The position numbers and the translations under genes are program-made. From contig CAYLRY010000027.1 of NCBI GenBank assembly GCA_964386535.1, positions 1 to 39,534 on the forward strand: a DNA stretch of 39,534 bases, written 5' to 3'. This stretch comes from CAYLRY01 sp964386535. Lineage in GTDB: Bacteria > Chloroflexota > Dehalococcoidia > Dehalococcoidales > UBA3254. The notes beneath the pieces are model-generated. The model was not told the origin of the DNA and did not search any database. It saw only the letters and a list, made by a program, of their open reading frames with translations. The first letter of the stretch is position 1. Each line of letters opens with the position of its first letter. Below, piece after piece: positions 16,453 through 24,715 of this stretch.

Positions 16453-17268
16453 CTATTTCAACGGGATATCTCCCAGGCTGACATCATTCTCAGTATTGAT
16501 AATTAATTCTTTCTTTTTATTACCCATTTCAATAACCAGCCTGTGCCGGCCGATATTGAGTTTCTCAAATTCAAAATCGCCGTAGCTGTCAGTCTTAGCA
16601 AAATAGCTGGTCTGACTGCCTTCCATTTCAGTCAGGGTAATACTGGCTCCGATAATGACTTCCTTGGCTACAGGATCATAAACCGTGCCAGCTATAAACC
16701 TTTTGGCAAGGTTCAGGTAGTAGAGTTTGGGTTTGTCTCTGGATTGGCGCTCCGGTCTGGCTGCTTCAGCTCTGGCAATATACTCCTGGGCTTCAGACTC
16801 CTCCATAAACTTCAAAGCCAGTGTAGGACAAGCGTCGACACAGCGCGGTTCTTTCCATCCGCTGTCCAGAAGATGAGCACAACCGGTACATTTCTGGGCT
16901 ATGTTCAGATCTTCGTTGAAATAGATAGCGCCGTACGGGCAGGCATCCACGCAATTCTTACAGCCAGTGCACCTGGTTGGATCAATGATTACCAGCCCGT
17001 CTTGCCGGCGGTAGATTGCCCCTTCCACTTTACAGGCTTCCATACAGGCAGCATTTCCGCAATGCCCGCACATCGTAGGCCAGTAGGCCACCTTGACCCG
17101 GGGAACCTGGCCTCTGACTTTCTCGTTCAGTTTGAGCCAGAATTGTCCAACCTCAGGCTGCGGTCTGGCATAAGGAGACCAATCATTGGCCACATGCTCA
17201 TCTTTACAGGCAATCTGGCAGTTGTAACAGCCGTTACAAATAGAGCTATCATGTATAAAGACTTTCAT
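16453..17268 (-). CDS. bthL: Transhydroxylase-like small subunit: 4Fe-4S protein with C-terminal beta-barrel domain
   Basis: 271 residues from ATG 17268, with GGAGG overlapping the end of the large-subunit gene; the longer frame to 17367 lies inside that gene. Four ferredoxin-type Cys motifs are complete: CNGCYNCQIAC, CGHCGNAACMEAC, CTGCKNCVDACP, and CTGCAHLL with CVDACP. After YYLNLAKRFIAGTVYD the last 80 or so residues form a Cna-B/carboxypeptidase-regulatory-like domain (TDSYGDFEFEKLNIGRHRLVIE). The same layout and length (about 274 residues) is known for the beta subunit of pyrogallol-phloroglucinol transhydroxylase from Pelobacter acidigallici. As I recall that protein, it lost cysteines in its third motif and holds three clusters; here all four motifs are intact. 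It starts one base after the large-subunit stop, so translation is coupled. Confidence 0.88.
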   Translation of the reverse strand: MKVFIHDSSICNGCYNCQIACKDEHVANDWSPYARPQPEVGQFWLKLNEKVRGQVPRVKVAYWPTMCGHCGNAACMEACKVEGAIYRRQDGLVIIDPTRCTGCKNCVDACPYGAIYFNEDLNIAQKCTGCAHLLDSGWKEPRCVDACPTLALKFMEESEAQEYIARAEAARPERQSRDKPKLYYLNLAKRFIAGTVYDPVAKEVIIGASITLTEMEGSQTSYFAKTDSYGDFEFEKLNIGRHRLVIEMGNKKKELIINTENDVSLGDIPLK

Positions 17269-17269
17269 C

Positions 17270-19996
17270 TTATTTACCTCCCTCAACAACCCAGGCATCC
17301 AAACATATACCAGACGCCGGGTCATATTTTCTGGCAAAAACTTCAGGATACTGGGCTTTCCATTCATCCATCTCAGACTGTGTCACTTTCTGTACTTCAA
17401 CCAGGAAACCGCTGACCACCATCCCTGTGGCGTTTTTGGAGGTAGTGGCATGCGGTGTGATGGTATTGATCGCCCCTCCTCTGTCCAGCTTCCCGGGTAT
17501 AATCGGGTCATACCTGGCTCCATGATCCATGGAGAGAGCTCCCGGCATTATTCTTTCCGTTACATAGGCGCCACCCAGGACTATGCCCCTTTCATTGAAT
17601 ATTTTTACCACGTCTCCATTTTTGATGCCCCTGGCAGCCGCATCTGCCGGATTTATCCAGAGCGGTTCATAATGGTATCCATCCGGGCCCTTAACCTTAC
17701 AGGTTGGGGCTTCAGCAGTCCAGGATATATCATCACACTGAGCATGAACCCGCCAGCGGCCGTGATTGCTGATGATAAGTAAAGGATATTTTTCAGCCCT
17801 CACGCTGGTAAACCTTTCGTCATGGCTCTCCCCTTTTTCAATCCACTGCGGCACCGGCGGTCTCTCTTTGTCAGAGGGAAAGCATCTGGCCAGGTTTTGG
17901 GAATAGATCTCTATCTTACCTGACGGCGTTTGCAGCGGATTTCCCGCCGGGTCTTCATAGAACTTTCGCAGGCCGGCCGGCTTTTTCTGCCAGTCCGGAT
18001 TAGTCGGGATGACATAATAGCCGTTTTTCAAAAATTCTTGATAATTGATCATTTTTTGTACGCCGGAGATTTCAAAGGAGATCTGGATTATCTCAGACAG
18101 GGTCCTTCCGCCGGTATATTCATTCAGCAAGCCCATTTTATCCGCTATCAGGCTGACTATCTCATAATCACTTTTTGATTCTCCCAGCGGCTCCACGCCT
18201 TTATCTTCATGAAAAATGGTGTTATATTGTCCGCTGTATTCGGTGCAGGTGCCGATGTCCTCTTCCTCAAATTTGGTGCTTACCGGCAATATGATATCAG
18301 CCATCAGGCAATCGTTTTCCAGCCATGGGTGCTGGGCCAATATAAACTCTATCTTTTGACTCCTCAGGGCCTCAATAAACGCATTGCTGTCATTCCAGCA
18401 GGTTATCCAGCAAGGAGAATCCGTCCAAATCATGTGAACCTCAGAGCAGCCTTTGGCCGGATAGATGTATTCCACAAATTGTTCTTTAACATTACCGGGG
18501 AAGGAAGAGTTGCCATACCAGGTGATAGGCGGATTAAGAATAGCATCATGGATGCGGTCTTTCGGAATAAATTGTTTGGGTCCGGGCATGGGTGGCTTTA
18601 AAAATTTCTCCAGATCAGTCTGAGCGCCGATCAGGCCGGGCAGGGACTCTGCTCCTTTTTTGGCTGCGGGCGGCATGGCCGGCAGGGTGGCATTTATACA
18701 GAACCTGGAGTCAATTTGTTGCAGGCAATAGGATAACCTTTGCATATTAGGCCGGATTATCCCGGTAGGCATGGGAGTGGTACCGAATAAACCCCACTCT
18801 ATCATCTTGGCCTGGTGTACCCCCGGTTTGCCTAACCCCTGCATGGCCAGCAGTATTACTTCTAGCCGTCCGAACTCAGTGGCATAAGGGCTCCTGACCG
18901 CGCCGCCGCCGTTACCATGCATTAAGGTCGTCCTTTTAGAACCCCAATCTCTGGCCAGGGCTTTGATCGTCCACTCCGGAATGCCGCACTTCGGGGAGGC
19001 CCATTCCGGTGTCTTCGGGACGCCGTCCTCTTTCCCCAGAACATAAGCCTCTAACTGCGCATAACCTATGGTGTGTGTGGCCACATATTCCTTATCATAG
19101 GTGCCTTCAGTTATCCAGATATAGGCTATGGCTAATTGAAGAGCAGGGTCAGATCCCGGCAATATGGGAATCCACTTATCGGCATGCACCGCGGCTCCAT
19201 AATTCAGGTCAGGACATATATAGACACTTTTTATGCCCAATTCCCGGAACCAGTAGCAAAGGCGGCTGGCTTGCTGCCCGTCAAATCCCTGGGGAGTGGT
19301 CTCCGGGTCACAACCCCAGAACAGGAGCAACTGGCTGTTCTGCACGACATCGTTCATAATATTAGTCTCCGGCTGCAATTGCCCTACCGGTTCCATGCCC
19401 CAGACATGCTTGGCGCCCCAGGCCCAGCCTTCCCAGCTATCCGGGTTTCTCATCTGCAATGTGTACCCGCCCAGTAAAGCCAGTAGTTTATTAGCGGCGC
19501 CGTGAGATTGATTTACCGCCTTTCCCTCACCGTGGATATCTGCTTGAGAAAGGACGGCTTCCGGACCGTATTGTTGTTTCACTCTCTTCAGTTCTCTCGC
19601 AATAATATCCACAGCCTCATCCCAGGAGATTCGCTGATATTTACTTTTACCCCGGTTCTGCGTGTTCCGTTCGCCATCTGGATTCCAGTCCACCCTTTTT
19701 AGCGGATACAGGATCCGGTTAGGGGAATAGACCCTTTTTTTATAGGCCAGACCGAAAGGAGAAGGCAGCGTTTTCATACCTGGTTCAAAAGTCAGACCGC
19801 GGGCCTCCATCTTCCACGGATTGAATTGATCGGGACTATATTTCCAATCGTAGTGCAAGGGTCTGATTCTGAGCATCTTCCCATCCTTAACATCTACAAT
19901 ACATGGATATCCGGCCTGTCCACCCGAAAGGCTCATCCCCTTAACCACTGATTTTTCTCCGAGCGTTTGGGTTTTAAGTTCGTTTTTTATTGTCAC
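17270..19996 (-). CDS. athL: Transhydroxylase-like molybdopterin large subunit (DMSO reductase family)
   Basis: 908 residues, GTG start at 19996 with AGGAGG eight bases upstream. It lacks the N-terminal Cys motif and so the Fe-S cluster usual in this superfamily, as does the pyrogallol-phloroglucinol transhydroxylase alpha subunit. Matches to that enzyme run from VKDGKMLRIRPL through NRGKSKYQRISWDEAVDI and NPDSWEGWAWG. By hand alignment, the Mo-ligand Ser (Ser175 in Pelobacter) is Ser187, catalytic Asp174 is Asp186 and His144 is His155. Further matches are FWGCDPETTP, NYGAAVHADKWIP, and near the end DAAARGIKNGDVVKIFNERG. No Tat signal is visible, so it is probably cytoplasmic. The operator-bearing promoter at 20211-20274 drives it. 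The real reaction may be transhydroxylation, hydroxylation or reduction of a related compound. Confidence 0.87.
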   Translation of the reverse strand: MTIKNELKTQTLGEKSVVKGMSLSGGQAGYPCIVDVKDGKMLRIRPLHYDWKYSPDQFNPWKMEARGLTFEPGMKTLPSPFGLAYKKRVYSPNRILYPLKRVDWNPDGERNTQNRGKSKYQRISWDEAVDIIARELKRVKQQYGPEAVLSQADIHGEGKAVNQSHGAANKLLALLGGYTLQMRNPDSWEGWAWGAKHVWGMEPVGQLQPETNIMNDVVQNSQLLLFWGCDPETTPQGFDGQQASRLCYWFRELGIKSVYICPDLNYGAAVHADKWIPILPGSDPALQLAIAYIWITEGTYDKEYVATHTIGYAQLEAYVLGKEDGVPKTPEWASPKCGIPEWTIKALARDWGSKRTTLMHGNGGGAVRSPYATEFGRLEVILLAMQGLGKPGVHQAKMIEWGLFGTTPMPTGIIRPNMQRLSYCLQQIDSRFCINATLPAMPPAAKKGAESLPGLIGAQTDLEKFLKPPMPGPKQFIPKDRIHDAILNPPITWYGNSSFPGNVKEQFVEYIYPAKGCSEVHMIWTDSPCWITCWNDSNAFIEALRSQKIEFILAQHPWLENDCLMADIILPVSTKFEEEDIGTCTEYSGQYNTIFHEDKGVEPLGESKSDYEIVSLIADKMGLLNEYTGGRTLSEIIQISFEISGVQKMINYQEFLKNGYYVIPTNPDWQKKPAGLRKFYEDPAGNPLQTPSGKIEIYSQNLARCFPSDKERPPVPQWIEKGESHDERFTSVRAEKYPLLIISNHGRWRVHAQCDDISWTAEAPTCKVKGPDGYHYEPLWINPADAAARGIKNGDVVKIFNERGIVLGGAYVTERIMPGALSMDHGARYDPIIPGKLDRGGAINTITPHATTSKNATGMVVSGFLVEVQKVTQSEMDEWKAQYPEVFARKYDPASGICLDAWVVEGGK

Positions 19997-20210
19997 TGTT
20001 ACATCCTCCTTTTCATAAATTATAATTGAATTTATATAAATAAAAATTAATTAAATTATTAAATATTTAATAAAGTAGGATCTTTAACCATAATTTTGAT
20101 TTTCCAGCAGATAAAGCGAAAGCGTCAATCGGTTGTAATTTTGATACCTGTCAGATAGCCCGGGGCAGCAAAGTGCGACAAGGGCCATTAAAACGTGTGT
20201 TAATTTATAT

Positions 20211-20274
20211 ACCTACTGGTCAGTTGATTAATTATCGTATGGGATACTATATCATACGATCAAGGGTTTGTCAA
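20211..20274 (-). promoter_or_regulatory. Promoter plus TetR-type operator for the transhydroxylase-like operon
   Basis: Minus strand: TTGACA (20269-20274), 17 bp, TATAGT (20246-20251), operator with core ACTGACCAGT at 20215-20224. The untranslated leader to the GTG exceeds 200 bases, longer than usual. Confidence 0.75.
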
Positions 20275-20382
20275 TAGTTTATTAAAATATCGTATTGACA
20301 CTCTTAGAATTGGGTACCAGATATAAGGCAATTATTCCGGGGCAAGGCTGATAGCTATTATTTGTTTTTCCGGCGATTTTCA

Positions 20383-20436
20383 TTGAAATAGATATTGAAA
20401 TAGATTATATATAATTCAACTAACGAGACAGTCAAT
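20383..20436 (+). promoter_or_regulatory. Orphan plus-strand promoter-like element with operator
   Basis: TTGAAA (20383-20388), 17 bp, TATATA (20406-20411), then an operator variant ACTAACGAGACAGTCAAT (20419-20436). It points toward the 3' end of a minus-strand gene and has no plus-strand gene downstream. Its operator is more degenerate and closer to the -10 than the others. It could be a relic of a lost divergent gene or drive a small RNA. Confidence 0.45.
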
Positions 20437-20624
20437 ATTATAACTTAACAGTCATTAAAACCTGAGCTCTTTATGCTTGAAAATAACCGGCAACCGGGCC
20501 GGCTTTGTGTACGCACCATCTCTTCGCCGGAGCAGTGCACTCTGTGCACTCTTAGGCCGGACCTGGTCCAGCATCCTGGATAGAAGGCTCCTGGACATAA
20601 ACTACTGGTGTTATAGTAGTAAAG

Positions 20625-20683
20625 TAAAAAAGCGGGGCCGGGGCCTCTAAGCCATGATTAAAAGAAGGCTTCTACCCCGCTTT
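20625..20683 (-). terminator. Intrinsic terminator of the cupin operon
   Basis: Minus strand: AAAGCGGGG (revcomp of 20675-20683) pairs with CCCCGCTTT (revcomp of 20629-20637), with further pairing inside, then a run of T (20626-20630 read as A on the plus strand). It lies just past the cupin stop codon. Confidence 0.85.
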
Positions 20684-20719
20684 CCAGTATTGCTTAATAA
20701 CCTGAAAAATGTTGAATAG

Positions 20720-21202
20720 CTATATTCCGTCTTTAGCACGAACGTACATCTGCTTACCGTCATCCAGGGTCTTCATATACTCGCCTGTGAAGCAGACATT
20801 CTGAAATACAATCGGTTTATCCACCCTGACAAAGGTCAGCGGGCAGTGCATCATGCCCTTGGGAATATAGACAATGGTAGGTTTGGTAATAACCTGCTTT
20901 TCTCCTTCTTCACCCAGGTAAAACCAGACTTCTGCCTGGAAATCTTCCACGTTGCTCAGGTCTCCGCCGTAAAAATGGGCGCACTGATCATATTCGTGGG
21001 AATGCGGTACCTGCTCCATCTTGAAGGCTTCTGTTACATAAGTCATCCTCATCCAGTAGTTCAAACCCCAGTGTTCCATCCCATCAAAAGCCAGTCTTTT
21101 AGGCGATTGCTTGAACTTTTCACCGGTCTCTCTGTTTTTAATCTGAAACCCCTGAATAATAAAATCACTGGTTAGATATTTGGCGTATTTTAATTCTGAC
21201 AT
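20720..21202 (-). CDS. Small cupin-like protein (paralogue 1)
   Basis: 160 residues. Cupin metal-site pattern: HSHEYDQ (first motif; His, His and an acidic residue) and PKGMMHCP (second motif; last His), spaced about 55 residues apart as in single-domain cupins. Core strands include EVWFYLGEEGEKQVI and PTIVYIP. A paralogue lies at 35944-36378 and shares HTHDFDQ, PKGLLHCP and the end FTGDYLQTL. Cupins of this size can be isomerases, decarboxylases, dioxygenases or sensors; in an anaerobe a dioxygenase is unlikely. It is the last gene of a minus-strand run (thiolase-like, DUF35, SDR, cupin) and ends at a good terminator. The ribosome site AAGGAGG supports the start. Confidence 0.8.
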   Translation of the reverse strand: MSELKYAKYLTSDFIIQGFQIKNRETGEKFKQSPKRLAFDGMEHWGLNYWMRMTYVTEAFKMEQVPHSHEYDQCAHFYGGDLSNVEDFQAEVWFYLGEEGEKQVITKPTIVYIPKGMMHCPLTFVRVDKPIVFQNVCFTGEYMKTLDDGKQMYVRAKDGI

Positions 21203-21308
21203 AATGTCCTCCTTCTTTTTTGTCTAACCAACCAAATAGCGGTGTAGATCATAAGCCCAATTTCTTAGACGCAAAACTGCAGCTAATTCAGGTTAGATCC
21301 TGCTCTAA

Positions 21309-22160
21309 TTAGCCTGGCCTTGGGCCTTCCCTTGGCAGCATCTGGGGAATAGTTTTACTGAGCTCGTCCAGCGTCCACTTCCCAATTTTGCGCATGATAA
21401 TGCTGGGTGACTGGAGAGGTCTGGGGAAAAGGCCCACATCGCCGCCGCTGGCAGTAAAGAGCTGACCGGTGATATTCTTAGCCTCATCAGTTGCCAGATA
21501 GACCACGATAGGCGCCACGAAATCAGGAGCCGATGCGCCCGGCCTCTCTTCAGGGAAGCCTCTGGTAACAGCACTGGGGAATAAGGCATTAACAGTTATA
21601 CCGTATTGTTTGAGTTCCGCGGACAACTTGGCAGTGAATCCAACCACGCCGGCCTTGGCAGTGGCATAGGAAATACCGAAGAAAGGGATGTCAATGAAAC
21701 CGAATCCGGCCGCAGAGGAGATATTGATAATACGTCCGCCGCTCTTTTGCTTGATCATCTCTCTGGCTGCCGCCTGAGAGCAACTGAAATGCCCCTTTAA
21801 ATGAACTGTGATAACAGAATCCCAGTCTTCCTCAGACAGTTCGACTGCCGGGCCGCGCCGCGAAAAACCGGCAGTGTTTAACAGGATATCGATACGGCCG
21901 AAATTCTTGATGGCCGTCTGGATGATGCTGGCGCCTCCTTCCATGGTAGAGACAGTGTCATAGTTGGCCACCGCCGTGCCGCCAGATGCCTTGATCTTTT
22001 CAACCATAACATCCGCATAATATCTGCCGTGTTCATTTTTACCAAAATCGTTAACTACAATTTTAGCCCCTTCGGCAGCCATATCCACAGCTACGGCCCC
22101 GCCAATGCCCCCGCCGCCCCCGGTAATAACGGCTACCTTACCTGCAAGTCTTTGTGCCAT
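21309..22160 (-). CDS. SDR family oxidoreductase (hydroxyacyl-CoA dehydrogenase-like)
   Basis: 283 residues. Motifs: TGGGGGIGG (about residue 14), VVNDFGKNEHG with the Asp typical of the MFE-2/HSD17B4-type branch, NTAGF, and catalytic ISSAAGFGFIDIPFFGISYATAK. It continues with NALFPSAVTR and a C-terminal extension ending KWTLDELSKTIPQM. The close paralogue at 29852-30751 has the same extension (MWTMDELIQVMPIV), a mark of this subgroup. MFE-2-type SDRs oxidise 3-hydroxyacyl-CoA esters, which fits a beta-oxidation-like step next to the thiolase-like gene. It lies in the thiolase/DUF35/SDR/cupin run with a clear GGAGGG ribosome site. Confidence 0.92.
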   Translation of the reverse strand: MAQRLAGKVAVITGGGGGIGGAVAVDMAAEGAKIVVNDFGKNEHGRYYADVMVEKIKASGGTAVANYDTVSTMEGGASIIQTAIKNFGRIDILLNTAGFSRRGPAVELSEEDWDSVITVHLKGHFSCSQAAAREMIKQKSGGRIINISSAAGFGFIDIPFFGISYATAKAGVVGFTAKLSAELKQYGITVNALFPSAVTRGFPEERPGASAPDFVAPIVVYLATDEAKNITGQLFTASGGDVGLFPRPLQSPSIIMRKIGKWTLDELSKTIPQMLPREGPRPG

Positions 22161-22281
22161 TGAACCCTCCTTTAAAATATCATTTATAGTCTATTGTAAA
22201 TATGATTATGTTTGGCTCCTGATTTTTCAGGCTGGGATGCGTTTTAACCCTGGAGTGTTTAACTGTAAATGAGGTTTTAGA

Positions 22282-22302
22282 CGGTAAAAAACCATTTTAC
22301 CG
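22282..22302 (-). terminator. Short perfect stem-loop between DUF35 and SDR genes
   Basis: CGGTAAAA (22282-22289) and TTTTACCG (22295-22302) pair with a 5-nt loop in a 236-bp gap inside the minus-strand run. No T-run follows, so an internal processing or attenuation element is as likely as a terminator. Confidence 0.35.
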
Positions 22303-22396
22303 GAAGAATAACCCGGCTGAAGACTTCGGGGCTAAACCGGCATAATGCTCTGAGATACCTTCTTCCGGTTTATAGTTTCGCCGTCAGGATAGACGC

Positions 22397-22798
22397 TTAT
22401 ACCGGCTTAAACTTGGGAAGTGATATTTCTTCAGTCACATCCTCAAATACCACCTCTACCCTCATACCGATGTGCAGGTCTCTGTTATTACACTCCACGA
22501 TATTGGACATCAGGAGAGGGCCTTCATCCAGCTTTATCCAGGACACGTTATAGGGAACCTCTTTTTCCCACCCGGGATAAGCCCTGTGCAGGATGGTATA
22601 AGTATATAGTTCGCCCCTGCCGCTGGTTTTGGCCCATCTCATTTTTGGCTTATCACAAATAACACAGTCAATGGCCGGCCAGTAATATTTCCCGCAATTT
22701 TCACACCGGTACATCAGTAGTTCATGCCGTTTGGCCGCGTCCCAGAAAGGTCTATCGCTTGAAGTGATCTGAGGTAATTGTTTGCTGTATGTGGTCAT
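22397..22798 (-). CDS. DUF35 OB-fold protein with zinc ribbon, partner of thiolase-like protein 1
   Basis: 133 residues from ATG 22798; the longer frame to 22873 runs into the thiolase gene. Residues 1-30 form the N-terminal helix (DRPFWDAAKRHELLMYRC). The rubredoxin-like zinc ribbon has Cys32, Cys35, Cys45 and Cys48 (CENCG, CVIC). The OB fold follows with SGRGELYTYTILHR and ends VEVVFEDVTEEISLPKFKP. DUF35 proteins form obligate complexes with thiolase-like partners: BbsA with BbsB in benzylsuccinate breakdown, ChsH2 with the Ltp2 retro-aldolase in sterol breakdown, and the archaeal HMG-CoA synthase complex. It begins two bases after the stop of the thiolase-like gene. Confidence 0.92.
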   Translation of the reverse strand: MTTYSKQLPQITSSDRPFWDAAKRHELLMYRCENCGKYYWPAIDCVICDKPKMRWAKTSGRGELYTYTILHRAYPGWEKEVPYNVSWIKLDEGPLLMSNIVECNNRDLHIGMRVEVVFEDVTEEISLPKFKPV

Positions 22799-22800
22799 CT

Positions 22801-23961
22801 TTATCTCCTGAGAAGGAAGCAGGCGGAAGAAAGGCCGAAATCGATGGCGCTCAATCCTCCAGTTACCAGGCAAATCTCAGCATCTTTAACCTGCGTCTCT
22901 CCGCCTTCCCCTCTTAATTGCCGTATTGCTTCAAGGAAATGGGTCCAGATATGCATATATCCCCAGGATAGCTCAGTACCTGAGGTATTACAGGGCAAAA
23001 GACCTCCTATACGGATATTGCCTTCCTCAATAAAGGCTCCCTCCTCCCCTCTTTTACAGAAGCCATACCCGGATAGCTGATCAATAATATTAATGGTAAA
23101 AGCATCATAGAACTGAGCCACATCAATATCTTTAATTTCAATTCCTGCCCGGCCCATAACCTCCCGGCTGACCCTCCGGGTAATAGCGCCGTCAAACTGT
23201 AATACAGATTCCGGAGAACGCGCCATTTCTCCTACAGAGAAATCCTGCCCGTAACCCATCACAAAGATAGGAGGACGCCTCAGGTTTTTGGCCTTTTCGG
23301 CAGTGGTCAATATCAGCGCCACAGCTCCATCATTAACCAGGCAGCAATCAAACAGGCGAAGAGGTTCGGCGATATACCTGGAGTTGAGATAGTCATCCAT
23401 GCTCAGTTTCCTGTCATACATCATGGCTTCCGGACGCCTGTTGGCATTTTCCCGTAAAGTCACAGCCACCTGCCCCAGTTGCGGTTCGGTAATACCGTAC
23501 ATATGCATGTACCGTTTGGCCCAGGCGGCGGCAATGCCGGCAGCCCCGTATAATCCGTAAACGCCTTCCGGCCGTGCTTCGCCTGTATTACCTTTTGCCC
23601 TCAGTCTCAGACTGGAGGGGCTGGTTGAATACACCAGCATCACGGTATCACAAATCCCGGATTCCAGAGCGCCAATAGCCGAAATAAAAATGCCCACGCC
23701 GTGGGTTCCGGTGCCGGCAATTTCCCAGATTAAGCGGGCTCTGATGCCGGTATCTCTTACCACCTCATTGGCATGCGCCCCGCCGGGAGCCTGCTGGCAG
23801 ATATAGCCGTTGATGTCTGATTTCTTCAATCCCGCATCTTCAATAGCTGACAAAGCTGCCTGTACAGCCAGTTCATGCCCGGTAAGATCTTCAATCCTGC
23901 CCTGCCGGGTAACGCCCGTTCCTACAAAAGCATATTTATCTCTCATATTATCTGAACGCAT
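22801..23961 (-). CDS. Thiolase-like protein 1 (SCP-x/lipid-transfer type, possibly aldolase)
   Basis: 386 residues; the first ATG (23961) has GGAT upstream, the next in-frame ATG (residue 6) has none. It shows the SCP2-thiolase fold: RDKYAFVGTGVTRQGR start, ALSAIEDAGLKKSDINGYI, CLVNDGAVALILTTAEKA, and PCNTSGTELSWGYMHIW. The position of the thiolase nucleophile is not Cys: hand alignment places Thr86 there (GTGTHGVG). The usual C-terminal GHP is replaced by the WGYMH segment with a Tyr. Both traits recall Ltp2-type retro-aldolases, which also act with a DUF35 partner. It is therefore likelier to make an aldol or retro-aldol cut than a thiolysis. It heads the run with DUF35, SDR and cupin, under the operator at 24106-24127. 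Confidence 0.85.
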   Translation of the reverse strand: MRSDNMRDKYAFVGTGVTRQGRIEDLTGHELAVQAALSAIEDAGLKKSDINGYICQQAPGGAHANEVVRDTGIRARLIWEIAGTGTHGVGIFISAIGALESGICDTVMLVYSTSPSSLRLRAKGNTGEARPEGVYGLYGAAGIAAAWAKRYMHMYGITEPQLGQVAVTLRENANRRPEAMMYDRKLSMDDYLNSRYIAEPLRLFDCCLVNDGAVALILTTAEKAKNLRRPPIFVMGYGQDFSVGEMARSPESVLQFDGAITRRVSREVMGRAGIEIKDIDVAQFYDAFTINIIDQLSGYGFCKRGEEGAFIEEGNIRIGGLLPCNTSGTELSWGYMHIWTHFLEAIRQLRGEGGETQVKDAEICLVTGGLSAIDFGLSSACFLLRR

Positions 23962-24305
23962 GTTTTTAATCCTTTTTCCAGATTGTCTGAATGCCTGTTA
24001 TTTACCCTTGTCTATCTGCTGTTAGGGCCTTTGTAAGTTTATCACATAAAGCCTTTACCTCAACCGGGAAAGATTGATATACGTATCAAAAGATATGCCT
24101 GGTTTATTGACTGTCCAGTCGGTTGAAATTTTTTCAGTATGAGGTAATCTAGCATATCAGGATAAGATTTGTCAAGTACGAAAATCACCTGCGTATGATC
24201 TGGATTTTTACAAGTTTAAGCTCCATAGAGCTGTCTGCCTGTCATGCCTTAATATTGCGGGCAGAAAGCGTAAAGGATCCTGAAAAACACCGGGGAGATT
24301 GCCCC
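23962..24305. other. Intergenic region upstream of thiolase-like gene 1
   Basis: No gene. It contains the operator-bearing promoter (24106-24175) for the thiolase-like/DUF35/SDR/cupin run. A weak GGGG/CCCC hairpin with a T-run on the minus strand (24283-24305) overlaps the stop of the second DUF35 gene and may end that upstream operon. Confidence 0.6.
24106..24175 (-). promoter_or_regulatory. Promoter plus TetR-type operator for thiolase-like operon 1
   Basis: Minus strand: TTGACA (24170-24175), 18 bp, TAGATT (24146-24151), then the operator CAACCGACTGGACAGTCAAT (24107-24126). It contains the perfect palindrome GACTGGACAGTC apart from the two central bases. No second operator lies nearby. 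Confidence 0.78.
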
Positions 24306-24713
24306 TTATTTAATTGGCTTGAATCTGGGCAGGGTGTCCTCTGCGGTCACGTCGTCAAATACCACCGTCACCGGCATGCCAACGTATAAATCCTCGTTTT
24401 TGCATTCAATAACATTGCTAAGCAGAATCGGTCCTTCATCCAGTTTTATCCAGGCTATATTATAAGGAAGGTCTGCTTTCCAGGCCGGATGATAGAGCTG
24501 ATGGTATATACCGTAGGAATATACCTGCCCTCTGCCGCTGACCTTCACCCACTCCATCCTGGGTGACTCACAGGCAATGCAATGCGTTGGCAAGGAGTAG
24601 AAGGTCCCGCAATTTACACACCGGTAAGCAACCAGTTCATGTCTCCTGGCAGCCTCCCAGAAAGGTTTATCGCCTGACGTAATTGCTGGTAGTTGCTTGG
24701 CATATGCGTTCAT
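24306..24713 (-). CDS. DUF35 OB-fold protein with zinc ribbon, partner of thiolase-like protein 2
   Basis: 135 residues from ATG 24713 (AAGGAGG upstream); the extension to 24809 overlaps the thiolase gene. Zinc ribbon Cys32, Cys35, Cys45, Cys48 (CVNCG, CIAC), OB fold starting SGRGQVYSYGIYHQ, end DVTAEDTLPRFKPIK. It is a close paralogue of the protein at 22397-22798, with the same length and the same coupling (two bases after the stop of its thiolase-like partner). The pair was probably duplicated together. Confidence 0.92.
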   Translation of the reverse strand: MNAYAKQLPAITSGDKPFWEAARRHELVAYRCVNCGTFYSLPTHCIACESPRMEWVKVSGRGQVYSYGIYHQLYHPAWKADLPYNIAWIKLDEGPILLSNVIECKNEDLYVGMPVTVVFDDVTAEDTLPRFKPIK

Positions 24714-24715
24714 CT

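Larger units (their letters stand above)
19997..20719. other. 723-bp intergenic region with paired operators and a terminator
   Basis: No supportable gene. From left to right: an AT-rich leader (20020-20075), the minus-strand promoter and operator for the large subunit (20211-20274), a plus-strand promoter-like element with a second operator (20383-20436) that has no gene to serve, an unexplained GC-rich stretch (20480-20600), and the terminator of the cupin gene (20625-20683). Confidence 0.65.

Noticed and set aside
16293..16481. Short plus-strand open frame between CoA-transferase and small-subunit genes
   Set aside because: No ribosome site, lies behind a strong terminator, no recognisable domain.
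16543..17415. Long plus-strand open frame opposite the small-subunit gene
   Set aside because: It is the antisense of a strongly conserved 4Fe-4S subunit, has no ribosome site and no family features.
21215..21236. GTCTAACCAACC stretch before the cupin gene, similar to bases near 29708
   Set aside because: It lacks the palindromic ACTGG core; similarity too short to call an operator.
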